Part shown: positions 43,923 to 53,529 of the stretch, piece by piece
Position numbering within the stretch: the first letter of the stretch is position 1
Layout of the letters: each line of letters begins with the position of its first letter
Assembly (NCBI GenBank): GCA_035644395.1
Contig: DASQOR010000079.1
Coordinates: 1-64,000 of the forward strand
Length of the DNA stretch: 64,000 nucleotides
Reading direction: 5' to 3'
Source: JBGPLJ01 sp035644395
GTDB taxonomy: Bacteria; Pseudomonadota; Gammaproteobacteria; Steroidobacterales; Steroidobacteraceae
Program-made: the position numbers and the translations under genes
Notes under the pieces: model-generated
Seen by the model: only the letters and a program-made list of their open reading frames with translations
Database searches by the model: none
Told to the model about the DNA's origin: nothing

Positions 43923-45185
43923 ATGGACAAACTAGAGATCCAGGGCGGCAAGCCCCTCGAGGGCGAGATTCGAATCTCCGGGGCGAAGAACGCGACGCTG
44001 CCGATACTCGCCGGCGCGCTGCTCGCCGACGGCCCGGTCACCATCGCCAACGTTCCGCACCTGCAGGACGTCACGACCTTCATCGAGCTGCTCGGGCGCA
44101 TGGGCGTCGGCGTGACGATCGATGACCGCATGCGTGTCGAGATCGATGCGGGCTCGATCCGCGAATACTTCGCGCCTTACGAACTCGTCAAGACCATGCG
44201 GGCGTCGATTCTCGTGCTCGGGCCGTTGCTCGCGCGCTTCGGCAAAGCGGACGTGTCCCTGCCAGGCGGCTGCGCCATCGGTTCGCGACCGGTGAATATC
44301 CATGTCGCGGGCCTGCAGGCGATGGGCGCCGACATCAATATTGAAAACGGCTACATCCGGGCGCGCAGCGACGGGAGGCTCCGCGGTGCGCGCCTCGTGC
44401 TCGACACGGTCACCGTCACCGGCACCGAGAACTTGATGATGGCGGCGGTCCTGGCAGAAGGCGAAACCGTCATCGAAAACGCGGCGCGGGAGCCCGAGGT
44501 GGTCGATCTCGCGAATTTTCTCATCGCGATGGGGGCCAGGATCCGGGGAGCGGGCACCGACACGCTGCACATCGAAGGCGTCGAACGCCTTGCGGGCACG
44601 CACTACGAGGTGCTGCCCGACCGGATCGAAGCCGGAACGTACCTGGTTGCGGGTGCGATAACCGGGGGGCATGTACGCGTCAAGAATGCGCGCGCCGATC
44701 ACCTCGATGCGGTTCTCGGGAAGCTGCGCGACGCCGGTGCGCGCGTGGACTCGGCGGAGGGCTGGATCGAAGTCGACATGCAGGGCAAGCGCCCGCGCAG
44801 TGTCGACGTGCGCACGGCGCCGTATCCCGCCTTTCCGACCGACATGCAGGCGCAGTTCGCCGCGCTCAACACGGTGGCGCAGGGCGTCGGCACGATCATC
44901 GAGACCATTTTCGAGAATCGCTTCATGCACATGCTGGAAATGCGCCGCATGGGCGCCGAGATCCGTCTCGAAGGCAATACCGCGATCATCAAGGGTGTCG
45001 AGCGACTGACTGCGGCGCCGGTGATGGCGACGGACCTGCGCGCTTCGGCGAGCCTGGTGCTCGCGGGCCTCGTGGCGGAAGGCCGCACCGAAGTCGACCG
45101 CATCTACCACATCGACCGCGGCTACGAGTGCATCGAGGAAAAGCTGCAGCAGCTCGGCGCGCAGATCAAGCGTATCCCGTCCTAG
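43923..45185 (+). CDS. murA: UDP-N-acetylglucosamine 1-carboxyvinyltransferase
   Basis: A 420-aa cytoplasmic enzyme for the first committed step of peptidoglycan synthesis. GEIRISGAKNATLPILAG and PGGCAIGSRPVN are diagnostic; the active-site Cys is C117, so the fosfomycin target is of the sensitive type. MRASILVLGPLLARFG and TGTENLMMAAVLAEG are also conserved. The TAG stop shares a CTAG with the stop of convergent algW. Confidence 0.98.
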   Translation: MDKLEIQGGKPLEGEIRISGAKNATLPILAGALLADGPVTIANVPHLQDVTTFIELLGRMGVGVTIDDRMRVEIDAGSIREYFAPYELVKTMRASILVLGPLLARFGKADVSLPGGCAIGSRPVNIHVAGLQAMGADINIENGYIRARSDGRLRGARLVLDTVTVTGTENLMMAAVLAEGETVIENAAREPEVVDLANFLIAMGARIRGAGTDTLHIEGVERLAGTHYEVLPDRIEAGTYLVAGAITGGHVRVKNARADHLDAVLGKLRDAGARVDSAEGWIEVDMQGKRPRSVDVRTAPYPAFPTDMQAQFAALNTVAQGVGTIIETIFENRFMHMLEMRRMGAEIRLEGNTAIIKGVERLTAAPVMATDLRASASLVLAGLVAEGRTEVDRIYHIDRGYECIEEKLQQLGAQIKRIPS

Positions 45186-46351
45186 CCGACCTTGGCCGGC
45201 CGCTCGATGACCTTCGATTCGATCTCGAAGGGCGTGCCGTCGCGCAGTCCCGAAATCTTGAGCTTCGCGCCCGGGCGCAGCGCCGCGATGAAGGCGAGCG
45301 ATTCCTGCGCGCTGCGCATCGGCTTGTCGTTGAGCTTGAGGATCACATCGCCCGGCCTGAGCCCGATGTCGTAGGCGGGACTCCTGAGATAGAGGTCCAC
45401 GAGCTCGACGCCGGTGCCGTCGGTGATGCCGAACTGCCGGGCGGTGGTCTCCGGCAGATCCTGCGGAACGATGCCGAACCAGCCGCGGATCACGCGGCCG
45501 TTCTTCTGCATCTCGGCCATGACGCCGCGCACGAGATTCACCGGAATCGCGAAGCCGATGCCTTCCGTGCCCATGTTCTTCGACAGCACTGCCGTATTGA
45601 TCCCGACGAGTTCGCCGCGTGAGTTGACGAGCGCGCCGCCGGAGTTGCCGAAATTGATCGCAGCGTCGGTCTGGATGAAGTTCTCGAAAGTCGCGACGCC
45701 GAGCTGGCCGCGCCCCGTCGCGCTGACGATGCCCTGGGTCACGGTCTGGCCGAGGCCGAGCGGATTGCCGATCGCAAGCACGACGTCGCCGATGCGCAGC
45801 TGATCCGAACGGCCGAGCGGCATGACGGGCAGTTTCGGCAGGTTGACGCGCAGCACGGCGAGGTCCGTGTCCGGATCGCGGCCGACGACCTCGGCCGTCG
45901 CCTGGCGGCCATCGGCGAGCTGCACGCGGATCTCGGATGCGTTGGCGATGACGTGATAATTCGTGACGATGTGCCCGCCGGCGTCGACGACGACACCGGA
46001 CCCGAGGCTGCGCTCGATGCGCTTGCGCACGGACGGCCAGACATCGCCGAACATGGAATCGAATTGCGACGGATAGCTGCGCTCCGTCACCACGCGCGCG
46101 GCAAAGATATTGACGACCGAGGGCGAGCTTCTGGCCACGGCCTCGGCATAGGAACCGATCGCCGCGGGCGCATTCGGCACCGGCGATTTGTCGACAGCGG
46201 AGGCCGGTTGCGCCTGCATCTCCCGCACCGGAACCTCGACGACGGTTCGCGGCAGCAGGTCGGGCTTGAGGAGCAACAGCACAAAGGCCCCGGCGAGCCC
46301 CACGACGGTGGAGGCGGCAATAAACAGCAGCAGCTTCGCGAGCTTGGACAT
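45182..46351 (-). CDS. algW: DegS/AlgW-type periplasmic serine protease
   Basis: A 389-aa trypsin-like protease of the DegS class, which senses misfolded outer-membrane proteins and starts the RseA/MucA-sigma E cascade. One N-terminal membrane helix (about residues 5-28) anchors it in the periplasm. The triad is H133 (NYHVI), D163 (DTDLAVL) and S237 (NFGNSGGAL). One PDZ domain ends the protein (about 290-380). A single PDZ and a membrane anchor favour DegS/AlgW over DegP. It lies next to murA, as algW does in Pseudomonas, and is divergent from petA. Confidence 0.93.
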   Translation of the reverse strand: MSKLAKLLLFIAASTVVGLAGAFVLLLLKPDLLPRTVVEVPVREMQAQPASAVDKSPVPNAPAAIGSYAEAVARSSPSVVNIFAARVVTERSYPSQFDSMFGDVWPSVRKRIERSLGSGVVVDAGGHIVTNYHVIANASEIRVQLADGRQATAEVVGRDPDTDLAVLRVNLPKLPVMPLGRSDQLRIGDVVLAIGNPLGLGQTVTQGIVSATGRGQLGVATFENFIQTDAAINFGNSGGALVNSRGELVGINTAVLSKNMGTEGIGFAIPVNLVRGVMAEMQKNGRVIRGWFGIVPQDLPETTARQFGITDGTGVELVDLYLRSPAYDIGLRPGDVILKLNDKPMRSAQESLAFIAALRPGAKLKISGLRDGTPFEIESKVIERPAKVG

Positions 46352-46372
46352 GATTTTGGGCCTGGGGCCCCT

Positions 46373-46401
46373 TAAGGCGGCCCATTCGATTTGTGTATAA
46401 T
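46373..46401 (+). promoter_or_regulatory. Putative petABC promoter
   Basis: A perfect TATAAT (46396-46401) lies 97 bases before petA in the spacer divergent from algW. The position 17 bases upstream (taaggc) is a poor -35, so an activator or upstream TG may help. A perfect -10 is rare in this GC-rich window. Confidence 0.5.
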
Positions 46402-46497
46402 GCGCAACTTCTTGAATTCTTGGAACCGGAGCGCTCATCACCGCGTCCTCCGGGGGCCTAAAAGAACCAGCATTGCAAGCTCGCCGGGAGAGGCTTG

Positions 46498-47106
46498 ATG
46501 AGCGATGAGGTCGACAAGAGCCGCCGCAACTTTCTAACGGCGGCGACCGCCGGCATGGGTGCGGTCGGCGTGGCTTTCACGGCAGTCCCCTTTGTCAGTT
46601 CCTGGGCACCCAGCGAGCGCGCCAAGGCGCTCGGCGCGCCCGTGGAAGTGGACGTCAGCAAGCTCGAGCCGGGCGCGATGATGACCATCCTGTGGCGCGG
46701 CAGCCCGGTCTACATCGTGCACCGGACCAAGGAGATGCTTGACCAGCTGACGTCGAACGACGGCAACCTGCGCGACCCCGAGTCCCAGGAATCGGATCAG
46801 CCGGCCTACGCCAGGAACGAGGCACGTGCGCGCGAGCCGCAGTATCTCGTCCTGATCGGAACCTGCACGCACCTCGGCTGCCTGCCGAAAAACCGCTTCG
46901 AACCGGGCACCGTCGATATCGACGTGCCGGGCGGCTGGCCGGGCGGCTTCTTCTGCCCCTGCCATGGCTCGAAATTCGACCTGGCGGGACGGGTGTTCAA
47001 GGACGTGCCCGCGCCGCTCAACCTGCGCGTGCCGCCCTACTCATTCAAGACTGCGTCGACGCTCGTCGTCGGTCTCGATGAGACGGATGCGAAGGGAGCC
47101 GCGTAA
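46498..47106 (+). CDS. petA: Ubiquinol-cytochrome c reductase Rieske iron-sulfur subunit
   Basis: A 202-aa subunit of the bc1 complex carrying a 2Fe-2S cluster on the periplasmic side. The twin-arginine start SRRNFLTAATAG and following helix target it by Tat and anchor it. Cluster ligands lie in CTHLGC and CPCHGSKFD. GGAGAGG precedes the ATG by about 6 bases; an adjacent TTG is also in frame. Its TAA overlaps the petB ATG by one base. Confidence 0.97.
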   Translation: MSDEVDKSRRNFLTAATAGMGAVGVAFTAVPFVSSWAPSERAKALGAPVEVDVSKLEPGAMMTILWRGSPVYIVHRTKEMLDQLTSNDGNLRDPESQESDQPAYARNEARAREPQYLVLIGTCTHLGCLPKNRFEPGTVDIDVPGGWPGGFFCPCHGSKFDLAGRVFKDVPAPLNLRVPPYSFKTASTLVVGLDETDAKGAA

Positions 47107-48383
47107 TGGCCGCTGAAACGCGGTTGCCGCCCGGTGCCGGGCGCTGGGCGCGGCTTGGAGGCTGGATCGACGCGCGCCTGCCGGTGAGCAGGTTCTACCA
47201 GAGCCAGCTCCTCGACTATTACGCGCCGAAGAACTTCAACATCTGGTACTTCTTCGGCTCGCTCGCGCTCGTCGTGCTGGTCATGCAGCTCGTGACGGGC
47301 ATTTTCCTGACGATGTTCTACAAGCCGGACGGGGTCATCGACAGCGAGGGTTTCTCCGGAGCCTTCCGCAGCGTCGAATACATCATGCGCGAGGTGAGCG
47401 GCGGCTCGCTCATCCGTTACCTGCATTCGACCGGCGCCTCGGCTTTCTTCATCGTCGTGTACCTGCATATGTTCCGCGGGCTCCTCTACGGCTCTTACAA
47501 GAAGCCGCGCGAGCTCCTGTGGATCGTCGGCGTGATGGTCTATCTCGCGCTGATGGCGGAGGCGTTCTTCGGCTACGTGCTGCCCTGGGGCAACATGTCG
47601 TACTGGGGCGCGCAGGTCATCGTGAACCTCTTCGGCGCGATCCCCGGCATAGGGCCGGATCTCATCGAGTGGATTCGCGGCGACTACAGCATCGCGGATG
47701 CGACTCTCAATCGTTTCTTCGCATTACACGTGGTCGCCGTCCCGCTGATCCTGCTGGGTCTCGTCTTCGTGCATCTCTGGGCGCTGCGCACGGTCGGGTC
47801 GAACAACCCCGACGGCATCGAGATCAAGGAGAAGCGCGGCGCCGACGGCAAGCCCCTCGACGGCATTCCGTTCCATCCGTATTACACCGTGAAGGACCTG
47901 TATGGCGTCGGCGTCTTCGGCGTCGTGTTCGCGTCCGTCGTGTTCTTCATGCCGACCTTCGGCGGCCTGTTTCTCGAAGCGCCGAATTTCGAGCCCGCGA
48001 ATCCGCTCTCGACACCGGAACACATCGCGCCCGTCTGGTACTTCACGCCGTACTACGCGATCCTGCGTGCGGTGCCGGACAAGCTGACCGGCGCCGGGCT
48101 CATGGGCCTTGCCGTGCTCGCATTTGCGTTCCTGCCGTGGCTTGACCGCTCGCCCATCAAGTCGGTCCGCTACCGTTCAAAGGTCTGGCTGTACGCGCTC
48201 ATGGCCTTCGCGGTCGCTTTCATCGGTCTCGGTTACCTCGGGTTGAAGCCTGCTGAAGGCAACTATGTGCTGATGGCGCGCATCCTCGGCGTCGTCTACT
48301 TCCTGTTCTTCCTCGGCATGCCGTTCTACACGCGCGGCGAACGCGGCCGGCCCGTGCCCGAGAGGTTGACCTACCATGGTTAA
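47106..48383 (+). CDS. petB: Cytochrome b (bc1 complex)
   Basis: A 425-aa membrane subunit with about eight helices that binds hemes bL and bH and both quinone sites. The motif AYFLPWG-type is present as FFGYVLPWGNMSYWGAQV, with the heme-ligand His residues in RYLHSTGASAFFI and RFFALHVVAVP. PEHIAPVWYF contains the PEW-like quinol-site segment, here PVW. It overlaps petA by 1 and petC by 8 bases. Confidence 0.97.
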   Translation: MAAETRLPPGAGRWARLGGWIDARLPVSRFYQSQLLDYYAPKNFNIWYFFGSLALVVLVMQLVTGIFLTMFYKPDGVIDSEGFSGAFRSVEYIMREVSGGSLIRYLHSTGASAFFIVVYLHMFRGLLYGSYKKPRELLWIVGVMVYLALMAEAFFGYVLPWGNMSYWGAQVIVNLFGAIPGIGPDLIEWIRGDYSIADATLNRFFALHVVAVPLILLGLVFVHLWALRTVGSNNPDGIEIKEKRGADGKPLDGIPFHPYYTVKDLYGVGVFGVVFASVVFFMPTFGGLFLEAPNFEPANPLSTPEHIAPVWYFTPYYAILRAVPDKLTGAGLMGLAVLAFAFLPWLDRSPIKSVRYRSKVWLYALMAFAVAFIGLGYLGLKPAEGNYVLMARILGVVYFLFFLGMPFYTRGERGRPVPERLTYHG

Positions 48384-49140
48384 GCGCACGGCGATCGTGC
48401 TGATGCTCGCGGCCTGCGCGGCGGCCTTTGGCGAGGACAACCCGAACCAGAAATGCGTCGAAAGTCTCGGCGAGGCGCAGGCCGACGTGACGAACGTGGC
48501 CTCGCTCCAGAAGGGCTCGCGCAACTTCGTCAACTATTGCCTGGGCTGCCACTCGCTCGGCTTCATGCGCTGGAACCGCGTGGCGAAGGACCTGCGGCTG
48601 AGCGATGAGCAGCTGCGCCAGAACCTCATTTTCACCGGCGCCAAGGTCCACGATTACATCAAGAGCCCGATGCCGAGAAGCGACGCGACCGAATGGTTCG
48701 GCCGGGCGCCGCCCGACCTCACCCTCATCACCCGCGCGAAGGGACCGGACTACGTCTACCGGTTCCTGAAGGGCTTCTACCGCGATGATTCCCCGTCACG
48801 GCCGACCGGCGTCAACAACCTGATCTACGACGGCGCCAGCATGCCGGCGGTGCTCGCGGATCTGCAGGGCGTGCAGCGGCTCGAGTCGCATGCGGAGCTC
48901 GGCGCGGAAGGCAAGACGCGGGGCAAGCTCTGCGACAAGATCGTGCTCGATCGCCCGGGACGCATGAGCGCGGCGGAGTTCGACGTGTTCGTGCACGACA
49001 CGGTGAACTTCCTGACTTACATCGGCGAGCCCGGCAGGGGCCAGCGGCAGTCAATGGGAGTCGTCGTGATCCTGTTCCTTCTCGTTTTCACGGCCTTCGC
49101 CTATCTCCTCAAGAAGGAATACTGGAAGGACGTGCATTGA
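48376..49140 (+). CDS. petC: Cytochrome c1
   Basis: A 254-aa periplasmic c-type cytochrome of the bc1 complex. A signal peptide covers about residues 1-19; heme binds at CLGCH (C55, C58, H59); the axial Met is likely within SMPAVL. A C-terminal helix (about 226-246) anchors the protein, ending KKEYWKDVH. It passes electrons to soluble cytochrome c. It starts within petB and is followed by sspA. Confidence 0.97.
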   Translation: MVKRTAIVLMLAACAAAFGEDNPNQKCVESLGEAQADVTNVASLQKGSRNFVNYCLGCHSLGFMRWNRVAKDLRLSDEQLRQNLIFTGAKVHDYIKSPMPRSDATEWFGRAPPDLTLITRAKGPDYVYRFLKGFYRDDSPSRPTGVNNLIYDGASMPAVLADLQGVQRLESHAELGAEGKTRGKLCDKIVLDRPGRMSAAEFDVFVHDTVNFLTYIGEPGRGQRQSMGVVVILFLLVFTAFAYLLKKEYWKDVH

Positions 49141-49220
49141 GGTCGGGTGACGAGGCCCCTCCTTCGGCGCAGGCGGCCGCGAACAATGAGCCCGGTTGGA
49201 GACGTGAGGAGATGACACAG

Positions 49221-49841
49221 GTGTCGAGCCGACGCTCCGTGATGACTTTGTTCTCGGCGGGCAACGAGGCGGCGAGCCATCGCACGCGCATCGTGCTGGC
49301 GGAGAAGGGCATCAGCATCGATATCGTGAACGTCGAGCCGGGCAACCTTCCCGAGGACCTGCTCGACCTGAATCCGTATCACAGCGTGCCGACGCTGGTC
49401 GATCGCGACCTCGTGCTCTACGACTCGCGGGTCATCTGCGAATACCTCGATGAGAGATTCCCGCACCCGCCGCTGATGCCGGTGGATCCGGTGACGCGCG
49501 CGCAGTTCCGCCTCGCGCTCTACCGCATCGAGCGCGACTGGTACGGGCTGGCGACGGAGATCGACGCCGAGCAGGACAAGAAGCAGGCGCTTAAGCTCAA
49601 GAAAATCCTGCGCGACTCCATCCTCGCCAGCGCGGAGGTCTTCAAGGCGAAGCCGTTCTTCCTGTCGGACGAGTTCTCGCTGGTCGACTGCACCATCGCG
49701 CCGGTGCTGTGGCGGCTCAATTTCTGGGGCGTCGAGCTGCCGGCGCAGGCCCAGCCGATCGTGAAATACATGAATCTCGTGTTCGCGCGTCCGTCATTCC
49801 GCAACAGCCTGACGGAGATCGAACAGGACATGCGCCCCTGA
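49221..49841 (+). CDS. sspA: Stringent starvation protein A
   Basis: A 206-aa glutathione S-transferase-fold protein that binds RNA polymerase in stationary phase and starvation. RRSVMTLFSAGNEAASHRTRIVLAEKG and LIDRD-type LVDRDLVLYDSRVICEYLDERFPHP (split here) match SspA. GAGGAG (49206-49211) is 9 bases before GTG 49221 and directly touches ATG 49212, so the GTG is preferred; TTG 49137 is a further in-frame option. Between petC and sspB, as in Pseudomonas. Confidence 0.94.
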   Translation: MSSRRSVMTLFSAGNEAASHRTRIVLAEKGISIDIVNVEPGNLPEDLLDLNPYHSVPTLVDRDLVLYDSRVICEYLDERFPHPPLMPVDPVTRAQFRLALYRIERDWYGLATEIDAEQDKKQALKLKKILRDSILASAEVFKAKPFFLSDEFSLVDCTIAPVLWRLNFWGVELPAQAQPIVKYMNLVFARPSFRNSLTEIEQDMRP

Positions 49842-49863
49842 ACCGCACCCGGATGAGCGGCGC

Positions 49864-50301
49864 TTGGCAACTACCCCCGTAAATTCGCGCCGGCCCTATC
49901 TGCTGAGGGCCATGCACGAATGGATCACCGACAACGGGCAGACGCCGCATATTGTTGTCGACGCGCAGATCGAGGGCGTCGGCGTGCCGCGGCAGTTCGT
50001 CAAGGACGGCAAGATCATCCTCAACATCAGCCGCAGCGCCACCCAGGGACTGCGCCTTGGCAACGAAGCGCTGACCTTCCAGGCGCGCTTCTCGGGCGTC
50101 ACCAACTCGATCGCCATCCCGATCCGTGCGGTTCTCGGCATCTACGCCCGGGAGACCGGCCAGGGCATGATCTTCACGGAGAGCGACCTTGCGCCCGAGC
50201 CAACCGATCCGCCGGCAGGGCCGCCCGCGAATCCGCCCGGCAAGTCGGGTGGCACCCGCACCGCCGATTCCAAGCGACCGAAACTCAAAGTCGTGAAGTA
50301 G
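49864..50301 (+). CDS. sspB: ClpXP adaptor / stringent starvation protein B
   Basis: A 145-aa adaptor that delivers SsrA-tagged and RseA-type substrates to ClpXP. RRPYLLRAMHEWITDNGQTPH, VDGKI-type KDGKIILNIS and LGIYARETGQGM are conserved. The C-terminal end, KRPKLKVVK, resembles the ClpX-binding tail. A Pro-rich flexible linker (about 110-125) joins the two. The start is TTG; no in-frame ATG precedes the conserved region. Acts functionally with AlgW/DegS signalling in other species. Confidence 0.94.
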   Translation: MATTPVNSRRPYLLRAMHEWITDNGQTPHIVVDAQIEGVGVPRQFVKDGKIILNISRSATQGLRLGNEALTFQARFSGVTNSIAIPIRAVLGIYARETGQGMIFTESDLAPEPTDPPAGPPANPPGKSGGTRTADSKRPKLKVVK

Positions 50302-50317
50302 TGTCGCCCGCGCGGCG

Positions 50318-50686
50318 CTAGGCATGGAAAGCCGCGCGCAGCCATTCGATGCGCATGGCGCCTGCGGCCGGCTCCAGGGTCACGACGTCGAATCGGACCG
50401 GCAGGCGCCGCAATTGCGGATGAACCATCAGCAGGTGGCGCGTTGCCAGCACGATGCGCCGTTGCTTGCCTCGCGTGATGCTCGCGGCGGCGCCGCCGAA
50501 GTCCTTCGCATTTCGGCGCCGCACTTCGACGACCACCAGGGTGTCGGCATCGCGCATCACGAGGTCGAGTTCGCCGAAGCGGCTGCGATGATTGGCGAGC
50601 ACGAGTTCAAGGCCCCTCGCGCCGAGATATTCGGCTGCCTGCCGCTCCGCCTGCTGCCCGACTTCCTGTCGGGACGTGAGCGCCAC
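50318..50686 (-). CDS. yraN: YraN family (UPF0102) nuclease-like protein
   Basis: A 122-aa protein with the endonuclease-like fold of UPF0102. The putative active-site segment reads NHRSRFGELDLVMRDADTLVVVEVRRR, containing E, D and the ExR/K pattern. Role uncertain, possibly DNA processing or repair. The start is GTG, 1 base after the lpoA stop. diaA and dolP, usually between yraN and sspB, are missing. Confidence 0.93.
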   Translation of the reverse strand: MALTSRQEVGQQAERQAAEYLGARGLELVLANHRSRFGELDLVMRDADTLVVVEVRRRNAKDFGGAAASITRGKQRRIVLATRHLLMVHPQLRRLPVRFDVVTLEPAAGAMRIEWLRAAFHA

Positions 50687-50687
50687 G

Positions 50688-52583
50688 TCAGTTGCTCGTC
50701 GTGGAACCCGGCGCCGCGCTCACCGTGGGACTGATGAAACGCGGTTGCCCGGAGCGCATCACGACCCAGTCGAGGTCGCGACGGATGCGGCCGTTGGCGT
50801 CGAGGCTCAGCCGGCCCGTCATGCCGGCGATCGATTCAACGCGCGCGTTCGCACTGTCCTTCAGCAGGGGAATGAGCCGGTAGGCGTCGAAGCCAAACGC
50901 GAACAGCCGCCCGCGGCGGTTCGCGCGCGCCGGCCATGCGCTTTGCACCGAGTCGCGTACGGCCGCGGATACCGGGTCCGAAGAGATCATCCACGGCATG
51001 TCCGGAAACTGGATGCCGTCGAGCTCGAGGTTCGCCTGCGCATCCGGTTCGTAGGAGTCGGACGTGGCATAGACCGGCAGGTCGCCCGCGAAATGGAAAC
51101 GCAGCTGCGGCCGAATGAGCCGCGCCTGGGACGGCTGGCTCGCGACGAAGATGAATTCGGCATCGCCGCGCCGTCGCGGTTCGAATTCGAGCTTCGAGCC
51201 CAGGGTGGCGGCGAGACGCTCCTGCCGCGAGCGGCTTTCGTCGAGCTTCAGCAGGCCCGTGATTTCGGGGGAGTAGTCGTTTTCCTGCGGATCGTAGGCG
51301 CGCCGTGCGATGACGCTGCCGCCGGCGCGCTCGAGCTCTTCGGTGAAGGCGCCGGTCACCCGATTGCCCCAGTCGCCCGCCGGCGCGAGCACCACGCCGC
51401 GCCGGCGTCCGTCGGCAACGATGCGCCGGGCAGCGAGGCGCGCCTCATCTTCCGGCGTCAGCGAGAACTGATAGAAGCCGCGTGGCGCGTGCGCATCGTC
51501 GGGCAGGAAATTGAGCGCGAGCACCGGAATGCGGCCGTCGGCGACGGCGGCGACGGCGGCAACCTCATCCTTGGTGAGCGGCCCGATGATGAACTGTGCG
51601 CCGTCGGCGCTTGCAGCCATGTACGCATCCTCGGCGCGGCGCTCGGCGACGTCGTAAATGCGCACGCGCGGACGCAGTCCCGTGGTGTGCTGGTAGTACG
51701 CGGCGAGGAAGCCGTCGCGCACCACGGCACCCGCAGCCTGCTGGCGCCCGGACAAGGGCAGCAGCAGGGCGACATTCGGCGGATATTCGAGGTCGGCCGT
51801 GTAGCTGCGCAGCAGCTGGTCAAGCACGGATGTCTGGCCCGGATGCGTGGGATAGCGCGTGCGCCAGTCGTTCACCCGCTCGGCGGCGCCGAATGGATTG
51901 CGGCTGAGTTCGAGCCCCACGCGGCCTAGTTCGAGCCAGCCGGCAACGACGGCATCGGTACCGGGCGGTGGCGTGATGGATGCGCCATGCATGGCAGCGT
52001 CGCGCACGCTTTCGAAGATATGCCAGCGATTCGCGCGCAATTCGCTTTCGTCGCTGAGCCAGCGTTCGCGTTGCATGAGGGCGCGAACGGCGTCCGCCGA
52101 GCGATTCACGCCGAAGAGCGCCTGCGCCTCGATGTCGTAGAACCGGCGCGCGACGGCGAGCGTCGTCGGTTCCCCGAGGAGCTTGATTTCGCCGAGCGCC
52201 CGCTCCGGCTCCGAATTCGCGAGCGCGAGCTCAGCCACGAGCAAGCCGCGGCGTTCCTTCGCTTCGCCGGTGAGCCCGGTGCCGATCAGCGCGGCGACGC
52301 GCGCCGCGTCGGCGCGGGAGCCCGCGGCCAGCCATTCTTCACCGGCCGATATCAGGTTGCTGTCGCGTTCGGCTCCGGCCGCGGCCGTCGCAAGTTGTTC
52401 GTAGGCGCGCGCTGCGCCCGCGTGATCGCCGGAGCGGGCGAGTCGCTGGGCGGTATCGGTCGATGTCGCACGACCGGCACCCGGCATGACACCGCCCGGA
52501 CAGGCAGCCAGCTGCAGGATGATCGCAGCGGCGCACGCCGAGCGGACGACGCGCAGGGCGACACGGGCGGGCCTCACTTGCAT
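50688..52583 (-). CDS. lpoA: Penicillin-binding protein activator LpoA
   Basis: A 631-aa outer-membrane lipoprotein that activates PBP1A transpeptidase. The signal peptide ends with a lipobox (LQLAAC). The N-terminal half is TPR-like; the C-terminal half is a periplasmic-binding-protein fold starting at YPPNVALLLPLSGRQQAAG and including FIIGPLTKDEVAAV. GGAGGGG lies about 9 bases before the ATG. Divergent from rsmI, its classical neighbour. Confidence 0.95.
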   Translation of the reverse strand: MQVRPARVALRVVRSACAAAIILQLAACPGGVMPGAGRATSTDTAQRLARSGDHAGAARAYEQLATAAAGAERDSNLISAGEEWLAAGSRADAARVAALIGTGLTGEAKERRGLLVAELALANSEPERALGEIKLLGEPTTLAVARRFYDIEAQALFGVNRSADAVRALMQRERWLSDESELRANRWHIFESVRDAAMHGASITPPPGTDAVVAGWLELGRVGLELSRNPFGAAERVNDWRTRYPTHPGQTSVLDQLLRSYTADLEYPPNVALLLPLSGRQQAAGAVVRDGFLAAYYQHTTGLRPRVRIYDVAERRAEDAYMAASADGAQFIIGPLTKDEVAAVAAVADGRIPVLALNFLPDDAHAPRGFYQFSLTPEDEARLAARRIVADGRRRGVVLAPAGDWGNRVTGAFTEELERAGGSVIARRAYDPQENDYSPEITGLLKLDESRSRQERLAATLGSKLEFEPRRRGDAEFIFVASQPSQARLIRPQLRFHFAGDLPVYATSDSYEPDAQANLELDGIQFPDMPWMISSDPVSAAVRDSVQSAWPARANRRGRLFAFGFDAYRLIPLLKDSANARVESIAGMTGRLSLDANGRIRRDLDWVVMRSGQPRFISPTVSAAPGSTTSN

Positions 52584-52652
52584 AGCGAATTCCCCTCCAT
52601 GCACGATGCACGCGACTTCGGGCGAAGGGCGGCTAGGGAAGGAAAGATTATA

Positions 52653-53510
52653 GTGGCAAAAGCGAGCGGCACGCTGTACGTCGTCGCGACTCCGATCGGC
52701 AATCGCAAGGACTTCAGCGCGCGCGCGCGGGAAGTGCTGGCGGCCGTCGCATGCATCGCCGTCGAAGACACGCGCCACAGCGCGCCACTTCTCAGGGAGT
52801 TCGGCATCGCATCGCGTCTCGTATCGCTGCATGAACACAACGAGGCGGCGCGGGCCGCGGAACTGATCGACATCCTGAAGGCCGGCAGGGATGTCGCCCT
52901 CATCAGCGATGCGGGCACGCCGCTCATCAGCGATCCGGGATTTCGCCTGGTGAATGCGGCACAGGAGGCCGGCGCGCGAGTCTGCGCGGTACCAGGGCCC
53001 AGTGCCGTGACCGCGGCGCTCAGCATTGCAGGAATTGCAACGGACCGATTCATTTTCGAGGGCTTCCTTGCCGAGAAGACAGCGGCCCGGCGTGAACGGC
53101 TGGCGGCGCTCGCCACGGAGACGCGTACCCTCGTGTTCTACGAAGCACCGCATCGCCTGGCCGAATCGCTCGCTGACATGGTGAGCGCGCTTGGCGGCGC
53201 GCGACAAGCTGCCATCGCGCGCGAAATGACGAAAATGCACGAGACGCTCTACCGCGGATCGCTGGACGCGCTTGCGGCCGCTGCCCTGCGCGATGCGGAC
53301 ATGTCCCGAGGCGAAATCGTCGTCGTGATTGCCGGCGCCGACGCCACGCAGGAGAGAGCCGGCGAGGCGGGCGAAGCCCTGCTTCGAGTGCTCCTCGCCG
53401 AACTCCCGCTCAAGCAGGCCGTCGATCTCGCGGTCCGGGCGAGCGGAGCTCCCCGCAATGCCCTCTACCAGAAAGCCCTGGGGATCAAGGCCGACAAGCC
53501 AGGCGAGTAG
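52653..53510 (+). CDS. rsmI: 16S rRNA (cytidine-1402 2'-O) methyltransferase
   Basis: A 285-aa tetrapyrrole-methylase-fold enzyme modifying C1402 in the ribosomal P site. LYVVATPIGNRKDFSARA, EDTRHSAPLL, ISDAGTPLISDPGF and FEGFLAEK are family signatures. GTG at 52653 with AAGGAAA-type ribosome-binding sequence gives the usual length; ATG 52599 is the longer choice. rnpB follows 55 bases later, as in other gammaproteobacteria. Confidence 0.96.
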   Translation: MAKASGTLYVVATPIGNRKDFSARAREVLAAVACIAVEDTRHSAPLLREFGIASRLVSLHEHNEAARAAELIDILKAGRDVALISDAGTPLISDPGFRLVNAAQEAGARVCAVPGPSAVTAALSIAGIATDRFIFEGFLAEKTAARRERLAALATETRTLVFYEAPHRLAESLADMVSALGGARQAAIAREMTKMHETLYRGSLDALAAAALRDADMSRGEIVVVIAGADATQERAGEAGEALLRVLLAELPLKQAVDLAVRASGAPRNALYQKALGIKADKPGE

Positions 53511-53529
53511 CGCTCGCTGGAAAAGCAGC

